This document shows, in pieces, positions 5,886 through 11,740 of a DNA stretch of 13,635 bases (positions are counted from its first letter, which is position 1; each line of letters starts with the position of its first letter). The stretch is from NCBI GenBank assembly GCA_045538175.1, contig JAZSQZ010000004.1:1-13635 (forward strand), in the 5' to 3' direction. Under the pieces are notes generated by a model. That model had not been told where the DNA came from. It ran no database searches and worked only from the letters and a program-made list of their open reading frames with translations. The translations under genes and the position numbers were made by a program. Source of the stretch: JAZSQZ01 sp045538175. Its GTDB lineage: Bacteria > Bacillota > Clostridia > Christensenellales > UBA1242.

Positions 5886-6737
5886 ATGTATGCAGTTTAC
5901 GCAATTATTTATGCCTTAATCATTTCGATATTTAATATATTTAAAAAGTTTTCGGTAAGAAAAACTAATGAAAGTGCAGTTCTTGCAATGTATGTAACTG
6001 TTTCTTTTTTGTGCTCTTTAATCTGGATACCAAAACTTGGTGATATTTCAACCGAACTTATACTTATCTTTGTGCTAAAAGGAATTATTTGCCCTATAAA
6101 TTGGTTTTTAGTTTTAAAGGTTTTAAAAACAGCAAATATTTCTTGCGTATCTCTTACAACGGTTATCTCAACAGTATTTGTTTTCTTAATCGGCATAACT
6201 GTTTTTGGAGAATCGGCATCAATTTTACAATACCTAGGTTCTACCGTAATTCTAGCGAGTGCAATAATTATAAACTTTATAAACAAGAAAAACGACGAGC
6301 CACTAAACTCAAGACACATAATCTATCTTTTAATTTCTGCAATTATTTCAACTTGTTGCTCAGTTATTGACAAATACACAACAACTTATCTATCAAATTT
6401 TGAAGTTCAATTTTGGTTTTTGCTTTTTGCTTGTGCGTTTACTTGGCTTTTGTTTTCGTTTGAAAGTATTAGAAAAAAAGAGTGCCTAATTAAGCCACAG
6501 GACTTTAAAAACTTTTGGATATATCTTGCAGGTCTTGCACTTTTTCTTGGCGATATGTTTTTATTCTTTGCGTATCTTGAGCCATCAAGTCAAATGATAA
6601 TGATAAATATCCTAACAAAACTTAAAACCATTTTTGCAGTTGTATTTGGGGTTGTGATATTTAAAGAGAAAAACAAGTGGTTAAAAATTCTTGTTGCCCT
6701 GTGTGCTCTTGGTGGAGTTTTGATGGTATCCCTATAA
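5886..6737 (+). CDS. EamA/DMT-family transporter
   Basis: A 283-aa integral membrane protein with ten hydrophobic segments (about 1-20, 31-48, 56-74, 84-105, 112-131, 145-162, 173-192, 211-231, 236-258, 265-283). This is the standard two-times-five EamA arrangement, and length is normal. Each half ends in the family pattern of a short GE/KE turn followed by a small-residue helix (VFGESASILQYLG near 106-118, IFKEKNKWLKIL near 258-269). Members of the drug/metabolite transporter superfamily export or import small metabolites. The substrate cannot be predicted. No ribosome binding site precedes the ATG, while the promoter places the RNA start almost at the ATG, so translation may be leaderless. 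It has its own promoter and terminator and need not be linked to the neighbours. Confidence 0.85.
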   Translation: MYAVYAIIYALIISIFNIFKKFSVRKTNESAVLAMYVTVSFLCSLIWIPKLGDISTELILIFVLKGIICPINWFLVLKVLKTANISCVSLTTVISTVFVFLIGITVFGESASILQYLGSTVILASAIIINFINKKNDEPLNSRHIIYLLISAIISTCCSVIDKYTTTYLSNFEVQFWFLLFACAFTWLLFSFESIRKKECLIKPQDFKNFWIYLAGLALFLGDMFLFFAYLEPSSQMIMINILTKLKTIFAVVFGVVIFKEKNKWLKILVALCALGGVLMVSL

Positions 6738-6761
6738 AACCCCTTAGTCTAAAACAACAAA

Positions 6762-6793
6762 AAAGGAAGGTAGCAAAATCGCTACTTTCCTTT
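6762..6793. terminator. Terminator of the DMT transporter gene
   Basis: A 13-bp stem (6762-6774 with 6781-6793, one G-T pair) has the loop AAAATC and is followed by ATTTTTC on the plus strand. On the minus strand it is also followed by T-rich sequence, so it can work both ways. Confidence 0.75.
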
Positions 6794-6814
6794 ATTTTTC
6801 TATTATTCACCAAC

Positions 6815-6831
6815 CCGACCAAATATATTTT
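6815..6831 (+). repeat. Partial copy of the convergent-junction motif
   Basis: CCGACCAAATATATTTT occurs here and, identically and in the same orientation, at 9918-9934 and 11647-11663. Only this 17-nt core is present here; the left arm of the 71-bp element is missing. As in the other two copies, it lies between the terminators of convergent genes. Confidence 0.7.
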
Positions 6832-6858
6832 GTTTTAAAGTTAAATTTTATTTATAAA

Positions 6859-6886
6859 AAAAGAGAGAATAAAACTTCTCTCTTTT
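6859..6886 (-). terminator. Terminator of the proline-rich membrane protein gene
   Basis: An 11-bp perfect stem (6859-6869 with 6876-6886) has a 6-nt loop. It lies just past the stop codon of the minus-strand gene and is followed on that strand by TTTTTAT. Confidence 0.75.
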
Positions 6887-6890
6887 ATTT

Positions 6891-7556
6891 TTACATAACA
6901 ACAAATATTGAAAGCAAAACAATAATCATACTTGGACTAAATTCAAATTTCTTTGCTTTAATTTGTCTCATAACTTCAATAACAAGTGCTGCAACTGTAA
7001 CACATCTTGAAATAAATGTAATCCAATTTGCAACGCCATATGCATTTACCAAAATCATAAAACCAGAAAACATATAGACAGCAAGTGCAATTGCACAAAG
7101 GGCTGCAGGAAGATAGTCTGTAAAAGCAAGTTTGAAGAAAGATTTTTCTTCGTCTTTAAAACTACCGTACTCGTTTAATTCGCCAAAAGTTTTTGTTTCG
7201 TCAACGACAATTTGTTCGGTTGTGTTTGTTTCTGGCTCTGCAGGTTTTTCTTCTGGCTGTTGAACATTAACCGTAGGTTGTGGTTGGACAACAGGTCTTT
7301 GTGGTTGTGCAGGTTGTACGCCAGGTGCTGCTGGCTTTGGTTGTGGTGCAAATCCTGTAGGTTGTGGAGTAGGTGCACCTGGGTTTTGTGGTTGTTGATT
7401 GTTTACAACCGGACGAGCAACAGGACTTGGTGTTGCAGGTCTAGGTGGTTGTTGTGTAACCCCTGGTGTAACAGGTCTTGAAGCCTGTGGATTTGCTGTA
7501 GGTTGAGCCATAGTTGGCCTTATTGTTGATTGATTTGGTTTAGAATTTAGTTCCAT
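6891..7556 (-). CDS. Membrane protein with proline/glutamine-rich N-terminal region
   Basis: A 221-aa protein. Residues 10-110 are low complexity, dominated by Pro, Gln, Ala, Val and Thr with frequent PxP and QPQ units. An acidic linker (about 101-140, DETKTFGELNEYGSFKDEEK) follows, then three hydrophobic segments (about 148-170, 177-195, 207-221), the last ending at the C-terminus. There is no signal peptide, so the proline-rich arm is probably cytoplasmic or, if the topology is inverted, on the outside. I do not recognise a family; proteins like this are often called hypothetical membrane proteins. GGAG lies 10 nt before the ATG. It follows the TetR gene by 31 nt on the same strand and is probably co-transcribed, so it may be the TetR target. 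Its coding strand is biased toward C and A because of Pro/Gln codons. Confidence 0.7.
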   Translation of the reverse strand: MELNSKPNQSTIRPTMAQPTANPQASRPVTPGVTQQPPRPATPSPVARPVVNNQQPQNPGAPTPQPTGFAPQPKPAAPGVQPAQPQRPVVQPQPTVNVQQPEEKPAEPETNTTEQIVVDETKTFGELNEYGSFKDEEKSFFKLAFTDYLPAALCAIALAVYMFSGFMILVNAYGVANWITFISRCVTVAALVIEVMRQIKAKKFEFSPSMIIVLLSIFVVM

Positions 7557-7587
7557 TCTTATATTGCTCCGTTGTGTTTTGTTTTAA

Positions 7588-8175
7588 TTAGTTAAGTTGT
7601 TTTGTAACAGCAAGTGTCAATTCGTCCATAAGTTCTTTAGCTTCGTCACTTTCGATATCGTATTCACTGTCGATATTTTCAGTAAGTTCACCAATAATGC
7701 CGTTATATGCAAAGTTGATGTTGAATTCTGTAAGTTTGAAAAGTGTGCCTTCTTGTTCGCCAAGTTTGCAGATACTTGTAAAGAGTGTCAAAATCAATTC
7801 TTGACTTTTGTATAGAAGGTTTGAAAGAGTTTGTTCGTCTTCTTCTGTAAAGTAAACCCCATAAGTATCAAGGAATGTCCAAGGCATAACCATCCAGAAG
7901 TTTGCCTTCATAGTGATCATGACTGCCTTAATGAAGGTTTTAAGACTTGCCCTATAGGTTGTGATTTTAAAACCTTGAGAAAAGAATCTTATCATTCTGT
8001 TAAGGTAGTAAAGCATACTATTGAAAATCATTTCGTCCTTACTTGCAAAATATTCGTAAATGGTGCTCTTACCGATTTCACATCTTCTTGCAACTTCAGC
8101 TAAAGTGATTGACTTATAATCAACCCTTGCGTTTAACATCATTAAAACTTCATCATAAATGGTTTCTTTTGTCAT
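7588..8175 (-). CDS. TetR/AcrR-family transcriptional regulator
   Basis: A 195-aa protein. The N-terminal helix-turn-helix spans about 23-46 (ITLAEVARRCEIGKSTIYEYF, including the typical G-K-S-T-I-Y-x-Y-F recognition helix and the following SKDEM). This is the classic TetR DNA-binding pattern. The remaining helices (50-195) form the ligand-binding and dimerisation part and do not identify a ligand. Length is typical. GGGGTGAATT precedes the ATG. A perfect inverted repeat covers its own -10 box, which suggests negative autoregulation. The membrane protein gene immediately downstream is the most likely co-regulated target. Pyruvate kinase is divergently transcribed from the other side of the same intergenic region, but nothing shows that it is controlled. 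Confidence 0.9.
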   Translation of the reverse strand: MTKETIYDEVLMMLNARVDYKSITLAEVARRCEIGKSTIYEYFASKDEMIFNSMLYYLNRMIRFFSQGFKITTYRASLKTFIKAVMITMKANFWMVMPWTFLDTYGVYFTEEDEQTLSNLLYKSQELILTLFTSICKLGEQEGTLFKLTEFNINFAYNGIIGELTENIDSEYDIESDEAKELMDELTLAVTKQLN

Positions 8176-8191
8176 AATTCACCCCGTTTAA

Positions 8192-8212
8192 GTTTATATA
8201 AATATTATAAAC
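8192..8212. promoter_or_regulatory. Candidate TetR operator
   Basis: A perfect inverted repeat GTTTATA-N7-TATAAAC (8192-8198, 8206-8212) overlaps the -10 hexamer and the predicted start of the TetR promoter. Its length and position fit TetR autorepression. The AT-rich arms make a chance palindrome possible. Confidence 0.5.
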
Positions 8213-8232
8213 ATCTTTAAAACTTTTGTAAA
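8204..8232 (-). promoter_or_regulatory. Promoter of the TetR-membrane protein operon
   Basis: On the minus strand TTTACA (8227-8232), 17 bp, TATAAT (8204-8209). The predicted start is near 8197, giving a short leader with GGGGTG as ribosome binding site. Confidence 0.65.
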
Positions 8233-8335
8233 ACAAAAACAGCAGTTTTTTTGACAAATCTGACCAATCGTTCGGTATTTTTTAGTAAATTTTGGCAAAT
8301 ATGGTATGTTTTTTTGAAAAACTAAACAAAAAAAC

Positions 8336-8364
8336 AAGACAAATTTTAAAAAAGGTACTATAAT
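8336..8364 (+). promoter_or_regulatory. Promoter of pyruvate kinase
   Basis: AAGACA (8336-8341), 17 bp, TATAAT (8359-8364). The -10 box is perfect and the -35 matches four of six. The leader is short, with GAGGG 8 nt before the ATG. The remaining intergenic DNA (8233-8335) is AT-rich with an imperfect ACC/GGT palindrome at 8264-8277. Confidence 0.6.
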
Positions 8365-8385
8365 ACTGGTATTGAGGGTTATATT

Positions 8386-9798
8386 ATGAAGAAAACAAAA
8401 ATGGTATGTACACTTGGTCCATCAAGTGATTCCTACAAAGGTATCTGCACTTTGCTTAAAAACGGCATGAATGTTGCAAGACTAAATATGAGCCATGCGA
8501 CCATTGAGTCGCACCAAAAAGTTTTGGACACAGTCAAAAAAGCAAGGAAAGATTTGGGTATCCCTTGTGCAATTATGGTTGACACTTGTGGTCCAGAAAT
8601 TAGAATTGGAAGTTTTGAAAACAACAAGGTTGACTTGAAGAAAGGTCAACTTTTCACATTTTCAACAACAGAAATGTTGGGCAACGAAAAAATGGTTGCT
8701 TGCGCATATCCACAACTTTTAGATGTTGTAAAACCAAACCAAAAGATTTTTGCAAACAACGGCTTGTTAGAATTTAAGGTTGTACGTGTTGAAGGCACAA
8801 ACATTGTTTGCCGTGTTGTTGTTGGGGGTATCCTTAGCAACCACAAGAGCATCTCTATCCCAAGGGTTAGAATCAATCTTCCTTTCATTTCAGAAAGAGA
8901 TGAAAGAAACATTGAATTTGCTTGCAAAAACGATGTCGAACTTATTTCTGCAAGTTTTGTAAACAGTCCAAACGATGTAAAAGAAATGAGAGAGTGCATC
9001 AAAAAATACGGTGGCAGATGCGAAATCATTTCTAAAATCGAAAGCGTTGATGGAATTAAAAACTTAAACAAAATTATTGCACTTAGTGATGGCATTATGG
9101 TTGCAAGGGGCGATATGGGAACTGAACTTCCTATCGAACAAATCCCAGCCGTTCAAAAAGATATGATTAAAAAAACTGTCTTTAACGGCAAAAGAGTTAT
9201 CGTTGCAACAGAAATGCTTGAAAGTATGATTCAAAAGAGAAGACCTACAAGAGCAGAAATCACTGACGTTGCACAAGCAATTTACGATGGCACAACAGCA
9301 ACAATGTTGTCAGGCGAAACTGCTGGTGGGGCTTTCCCATTTGAAGCTTGTAAAACAATGGCAAAAACACTTACTGCAACAGAAAAAGTTATCGATTATG
9401 AAGGAAAGTTTTTAAACGGCTTAGACTTTAAAAACAGCATTCAAAATGCAATTTCTTATTCTGCTTGCTCTGCAGCACACGCAATTGATGCAAAAGTTAT
9501 TGTTTGCTTTACTGATGCTGGAAAAACTGCAAATATGGTTTCTCGTTTCCGTCCTAACGCAACAGTGCTTGCAATCACACACGACGAGCATACATACAAC
9601 AACTTGGCACTATCTTGGGGCGTTGTACCAACTCTTCACGAAAGACTTGAAACAACTGATGAAATGTGCAAAACAGCAAACGAACTTGTAAAGAAACTTA
9701 AGCTTGCAAAAGTTGGGGATAAAATTGTTATCACATCTGGCCTTCCAGCAGGTGTTTTGGGTAACACAAACTCAATTAAAATTAGCGAAGTTGAATAA
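8386..9798 (+). CDS. pyk: Pyruvate kinase
   Basis: A 470-aa enzyme that converts phosphoenolpyruvate and ADP to pyruvate and ATP in glycolysis (cytosol, probably a tetramer). Landmarks in order: VCTLGPSS (7-14), ARLNMSH (31-37), DTCGPEIR (66-73), the B domain (about 75-155), ISKIES with catalytic K217 and metal ligand E219, GIMVARGDMG (237-246), TEMLESMI (265-272), RPTRAEITDVA (276-286), LSGETA (308-313), and a complete C-terminal domain to 470. The extra C-terminal PEP-utiliser domain of some Bacillota enzymes is absent. Several usually constant positions differ: DTKGPEIR has Cys for Lys, TQMLDSM reads TEMLESM, GTDAVMLSGE reads GTTATMLSGE, and DDGL reads NNGL. All catalytic groups I can place are present, so I expect an active enzyme. 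It has its own promoter and terminator. Confidence 0.96.
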   Translation: MKKTKMVCTLGPSSDSYKGICTLLKNGMNVARLNMSHATIESHQKVLDTVKKARKDLGIPCAIMVDTCGPEIRIGSFENNKVDLKKGQLFTFSTTEMLGNEKMVACAYPQLLDVVKPNQKIFANNGLLEFKVVRVEGTNIVCRVVVGGILSNHKSISIPRVRINLPFISERDERNIEFACKNDVELISASFVNSPNDVKEMRECIKKYGGRCEIISKIESVDGIKNLNKIIALSDGIMVARGDMGTELPIEQIPAVQKDMIKKTVFNGKRVIVATEMLESMIQKRRPTRAEITDVAQAIYDGTTATMLSGETAGGAFPFEACKTMAKTLTATEKVIDYEGKFLNGLDFKNSIQNAISYSACSAAHAIDAKVIVCFTDAGKTANMVSRFRPNATVLAITHDEHTYNNLALSWGVVPTLHERLETTDEMCKTANELVKKLKLAKVGDKIVITSGLPAGVLGNTNSIKISEVE

Positions 9799-9800
9799 CA

Positions 9801-9828
9801 AAAAAACCACAGGACTCTGTGGTTTTTT
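9801..9828 (+). terminator. Terminator of pyk
   Basis: A 12-bp perfect stem (9801-9812 with 9817-9828) has the tetraloop GACT and a built-in T-run, directly after the pyk stop codon. It is homologous to the terminator after cmk (11530-11555). Confidence 0.85.
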
Positions 9829-9851
9829 ATTTTTATTCCTAAAATTAGATA

Positions 9852-9922
9852 GTCGGTTTTAGTTTTAACAATTTTATAAAAACTGATATATCCCTTTAAA
9901 ATAAAGAAGGTTTTAAACCGAC
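9852..9922. repeat. 71-bp inverted-repeat element, copy A
   Basis: The termini GTCGGTTT (9852-9859) and AAACCGAC (9915-9922) are perfect 8-bp inverted repeats. The interior shares a long ungapped identical block beginning GATATATCCC with copy B at 11581-11651, which has exactly the same length. Conservation continues past both ends (AAAATTA left; CAAATATATTTT and ATCAACAAAT right). There is no coding capacity. It resembles a small palindromic intergenic repeat. Confidence 0.75.
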
Positions 9923-9933
9923 CAAATATATTT

Positions 9934-9964
9934 TTATCAACAAATCATAGATTTTTGTGGATAA
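9934..9964. repeat. Inverted pair of DnaA-box-like sequences
   Basis: TTATCAACA (9934-9942) faces TGTGGATAA (9956-9964). The second is the exact complement of the TTATCCACA DnaA consensus and the first differs by one base. Only the first is kept in copy B. This may be part of the repeat's hairpin structure rather than a protein site. Confidence 0.35.
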
Positions 9965-9975
9965 CAAGAAACAAA

Positions 9976-10008
9976 AAAAGACTAACCGAAAAAACCGATT
10001 AGTCTTTT
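9976..10008 (-). terminator. Terminator of the 217-aa unknown gene
   Basis: A 10-bp stem (9976-9985 with 9999-10008; AAAAGACTAA and its complement), extended by two further pairs after a mismatch, lies 9 nt past the stop codon of the minus-strand gene. It is followed on that strand by a T-run. It is homologous in sequence and position to 11703-11736. Confidence 0.8.
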
Positions 10009-10017
10009 GTTTTTATT

Positions 10018-10671
10018 TTATTGTGTGACGTCCATCATTCTTGCTTCGCTTAACATCATTGTAACACCACCAAGGTTTGGTGATTCAGGGAAAAGCTTCT
10101 TGTCGTCTTCGACAATGCTTTTTACGAAGCCTTCAATATAAGTTCCACCTTCGTCATTTATAATTGCGTTTGTATAAACAACTTCTCTGTCAGTTGGAAT
10201 ACCGACATATTCTTGGTTAATAAGAGCATCTTCTGTTTTTCTTTGTGCTTCAAGACCAAGGCCAATTAAACTTGCAATTGAAACCATTGTGCTTTCAATT
10301 GGTGTAAATGCTGAAGAATCTGAAAGATAAGGATTCATAACATTAAGCAAGTTTCTTGAAACGCTGTATCCTTCTTCTGTGCCATCGTGAATAACGACAC
10401 TATCTTGCCTTCTTTGAATCAACTCGCAAAGATGATTTCTGTCTGCTGTTAAAAGATTGTTAACAATTTTGCCAGAAAGGGATAGGAAGTTGTTGTGATT
10501 TTGCCAATACTGTGCCCCATTTTCAGTAGTATAAAAATCAAAATCAAATCTCTCTTCTCCGTTTGCCCTTGCCAAAGACTCATTATTGAATTTTTCAATA
10601 TATGAAAGTCCCAAAAGAGCTGAATATGCACCAGGTGCTGTTCTAACAAGGTTTGCTGTCTCTTTTCTCAT
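10018..10671 (-). CDS. Unrecognised 217-aa protein
   Basis: I do not recognise this protein. The reading frame is open to an ATG at 10728, but the ATG at 10671 is the better start: AAGGGG lies 8 nt before it, and the promoter at 10700-10728 would start RNA near 10693, downstream of the longer start. The 217-aa product is soluble, with no signal peptide or clear membrane segment; the stretch STMVSIASLIGLGLEA (near 142-157) is a helix of moderate hydrophobicity. The N-terminal half contains RTAPGAYSALLGLSYI and aromatic, acidic stretches (RFDFDFYTTENG); the C-terminal half contains GIPTDREVVYTNAI. It is a single gene with its own promoter and terminator, between pyk and cmk. No link with either can be shown. 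Confidence 0.7.
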   Translation of the reverse strand: MRKETANLVRTAPGAYSALLGLSYIEKFNNESLARANGEERFDFDFYTTENGAQYWQNHNNFLSLSGKIVNNLLTADRNHLCELIQRRQDSVVIHDGTEEGYSVSRNLLNVMNPYLSDSSAFTPIESTMVSIASLIGLGLEAQRKTEDALINQEYVGIPTDREVVYTNAIINDEGGTYIEGFVKSIVEDDKKLFPESPNLGGVTMMLSEARMMDVTQ

Positions 10672-10699
10672 ATTTTTTACCCCTTTTTTGATTTTCACT

Positions 10700-10728
10700 A
10701 GTTTAGCATAAAATGTACATAATTTCAA
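10700..10728 (-). promoter_or_regulatory. Promoter of the 217-aa gene
   Basis: On the minus strand TTGAAA (10723-10728), 17 bp, TAAACT (10700-10705), with TG one base upstream of the -10 box (extended -10). Its predicted start near 10693 decides the gene start at 10671 over 10728. Confidence 0.55.
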
Positions 10729-10807
10729 CCTATATTATTTTTTTTGTTGAAAATAACCATACTAATACTAACAATTTTTATAATATTATGTTTTTTATAT
10801 CATTTAT

Positions 10808-10836
10808 TTGCTAAAATTTGTAAGATTTAATATAAT
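10808..10836 (+). promoter_or_regulatory. Promoter of cmk
   Basis: TTGCTA (10808-10813), 17 bp, TATAAT (10831-10836), followed by a strong GGAGG at 10851-10855, five nt before the ATG. Confidence 0.65.
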
Positions 10837-10860
10837 TATTAAAGAATTTGGGAGGAAAAA

Positions 10861-11523
10861 ATGATTACAATAGCAATTGACGGACCTTGTGGTGCTGGAA
10901 AAAGCACAGTTGCAAAGACTTTGAGCAAAAAGCTTAACATTTCTTACTTTAACACAGGCGATATTTATAGGGCTTGTGCTTATTATCTTATAAACAAAGG
11001 TGTTGAAGACCCAACCGATACAGAAGCAATTAACAACACAATCGGGGGCGCAAACATCACAGTTGAGTTTGTTGGTGGCGCACAGAGAACAATTTTAGAC
11101 GGCGTTGACGTAACAGACGAGCTTCACACAACAAAAATGAACAACTACACCATGCAATCTGGTAACAATTTGGCTGTAAGAGAAAAAATTGTCGAAATAC
11201 AAAGAAGCACAGCAAAAAAACAAAGTATTGTTATGGAAGGCAGAGATATCGGCGCTGTAATCTTGCCTGATGCAAACTATAAATTTTTTGTAACAGCATC
11301 TGTTGCAACAAGAGCAAACAGAATTTTAAAGGACCTTTTAAAGAAGGGCGAAAAAATCGAACTTGAACAAGTTATGCAAGACGTTGCTGACAGAGATTAT
11401 TATGACTATCACAAACCTGTTGGCCCACTTGTCCAAGCAGAAGATAGCATCGTTATCCAAACAGATGACTTAGATTTAGACGGCGTAATCAACCTTATCA
11501 CTTCATATATAAAAGAAGCATAA
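10861..11523 (+). CDS. cmk: Cytidylate kinase (canonical copy)
   Basis: A 220-aa enzyme that phosphorylates CMP and dCMP with ATP in pyrimidine nucleotide recycling. Motifs: P-loop GPCGAGKST (8-16), NTGDIYR (31-37) at the CMP-contact position, VDVTDEL (72-78), EGRDIGAVILPDA (126-138) with the CMP-binding Arg-Asp pair, and the lid RDYYDYHK (178-185) followed by GPL. The last basic residue of the lid is Lys where Arg is usual, a mild change. Length and order are normal. The strong GGAGG site fixes the start. It is monocistronic, with its own promoter and terminator. Compared with the gene at 2588-3268 it is much closer to the family consensus, so this is probably the housekeeping enzyme. Confidence 0.93.
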   Translation: MITIAIDGPCGAGKSTVAKTLSKKLNISYFNTGDIYRACAYYLINKGVEDPTDTEAINNTIGGANITVEFVGGAQRTILDGVDVTDELHTTKMNNYTMQSGNNLAVREKIVEIQRSTAKKQSIVMEGRDIGAVILPDANYKFFVTASVATRANRILKDLLKKGEKIELEQVMQDVADRDYYDYHKPVGPLVQAEDSIVIQTDDLDLDGVINLITSYIKEA

Positions 11524-11529
11524 AACTTT

Positions 11530-11555
11530 AAAAACCACATAGTCTTGTGGTTTTT
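11530..11555 (+). terminator. Terminator of cmk
   Basis: A 10-bp stem (AAAAACCACA 11530-11539 with 11546-11555) has the loop TAGTCT and a T-run, directly after the cmk stop codon. It is homologous to the pyk terminator. Confidence 0.85.
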
Positions 11556-11580
11556 TTGTTTTTATTTTTAAAATTACATA

Positions 11581-11651
11581 GTCGGTTTTGTTGTGCTTGC
11601 CACTAAAAAAACAGATATATCCCTTTAAAATAAAGGGGTTTTAAAACCGAC
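11581..11651. repeat. 71-bp inverted-repeat element, copy B
   Basis: GTCGGTTTT (11581-11589) and AAAACCGAC (11643-11651) form a 9-bp perfect terminal inverted repeat. Inside is a smaller perfect hairpin, CCCTTTA-AAA-TAAAGGG (11621-11637). It is the same length as copy A at 9852-9922, and the element sits at the same place between two terminators. Bases 10-30 of the element differ between copies; the rest is nearly identical. Confidence 0.78.
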
Positions 11652-11702
11652 CAAATATATTTTATCAACAAATTATAAAAACTTATGGAAAATAAAAAAC
11701 AA

Positions 11703-11736
11703 AAAAAAGACTAGTCCAAAAACCAACTAGTCTTTT
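11703..11736 (-). terminator. Terminator of trkH
   Basis: A 12-bp perfect stem (AAAAAGACTAGT 11703-11714 with 11725-11736) has a 10-nt loop just past the trkH stop codon, followed on the minus strand by more T. It is homologous to 9976-10008. Confidence 0.85.
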
Positions 11737-11740
11737 TGTT

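Noticed and set aside
7212..7481. Cys/Trp-rich plus-strand reading frame
   Set aside because: It is the complement of the proline/glutamine-rich repeat region of the membrane protein gene; composition explains it.
8264..8277. ACC/GGT palindrome as a second TetR operator
   Set aside because: Only five of seven positions match, and the perfect repeat at 8192-8212 is a better candidate.
8646..9095. Minus-strand reading frame of about 150 codons opposite pyk
   Set aside because: It lies wholly inside the unmistakable pyruvate kinase gene and has no ribosome binding site or family features.
9934..9964. Replication origin
   Set aside because: There are only two DnaA-like boxes, and no dnaA, dnaN or AT-rich unwinding array is nearby.
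10672..10728. Longer N-terminus (19 extra residues) for the 217-aa protein
   Set aside because: The predicted promoter and ribosome binding site lie inside that extension, favouring the start at 10671.
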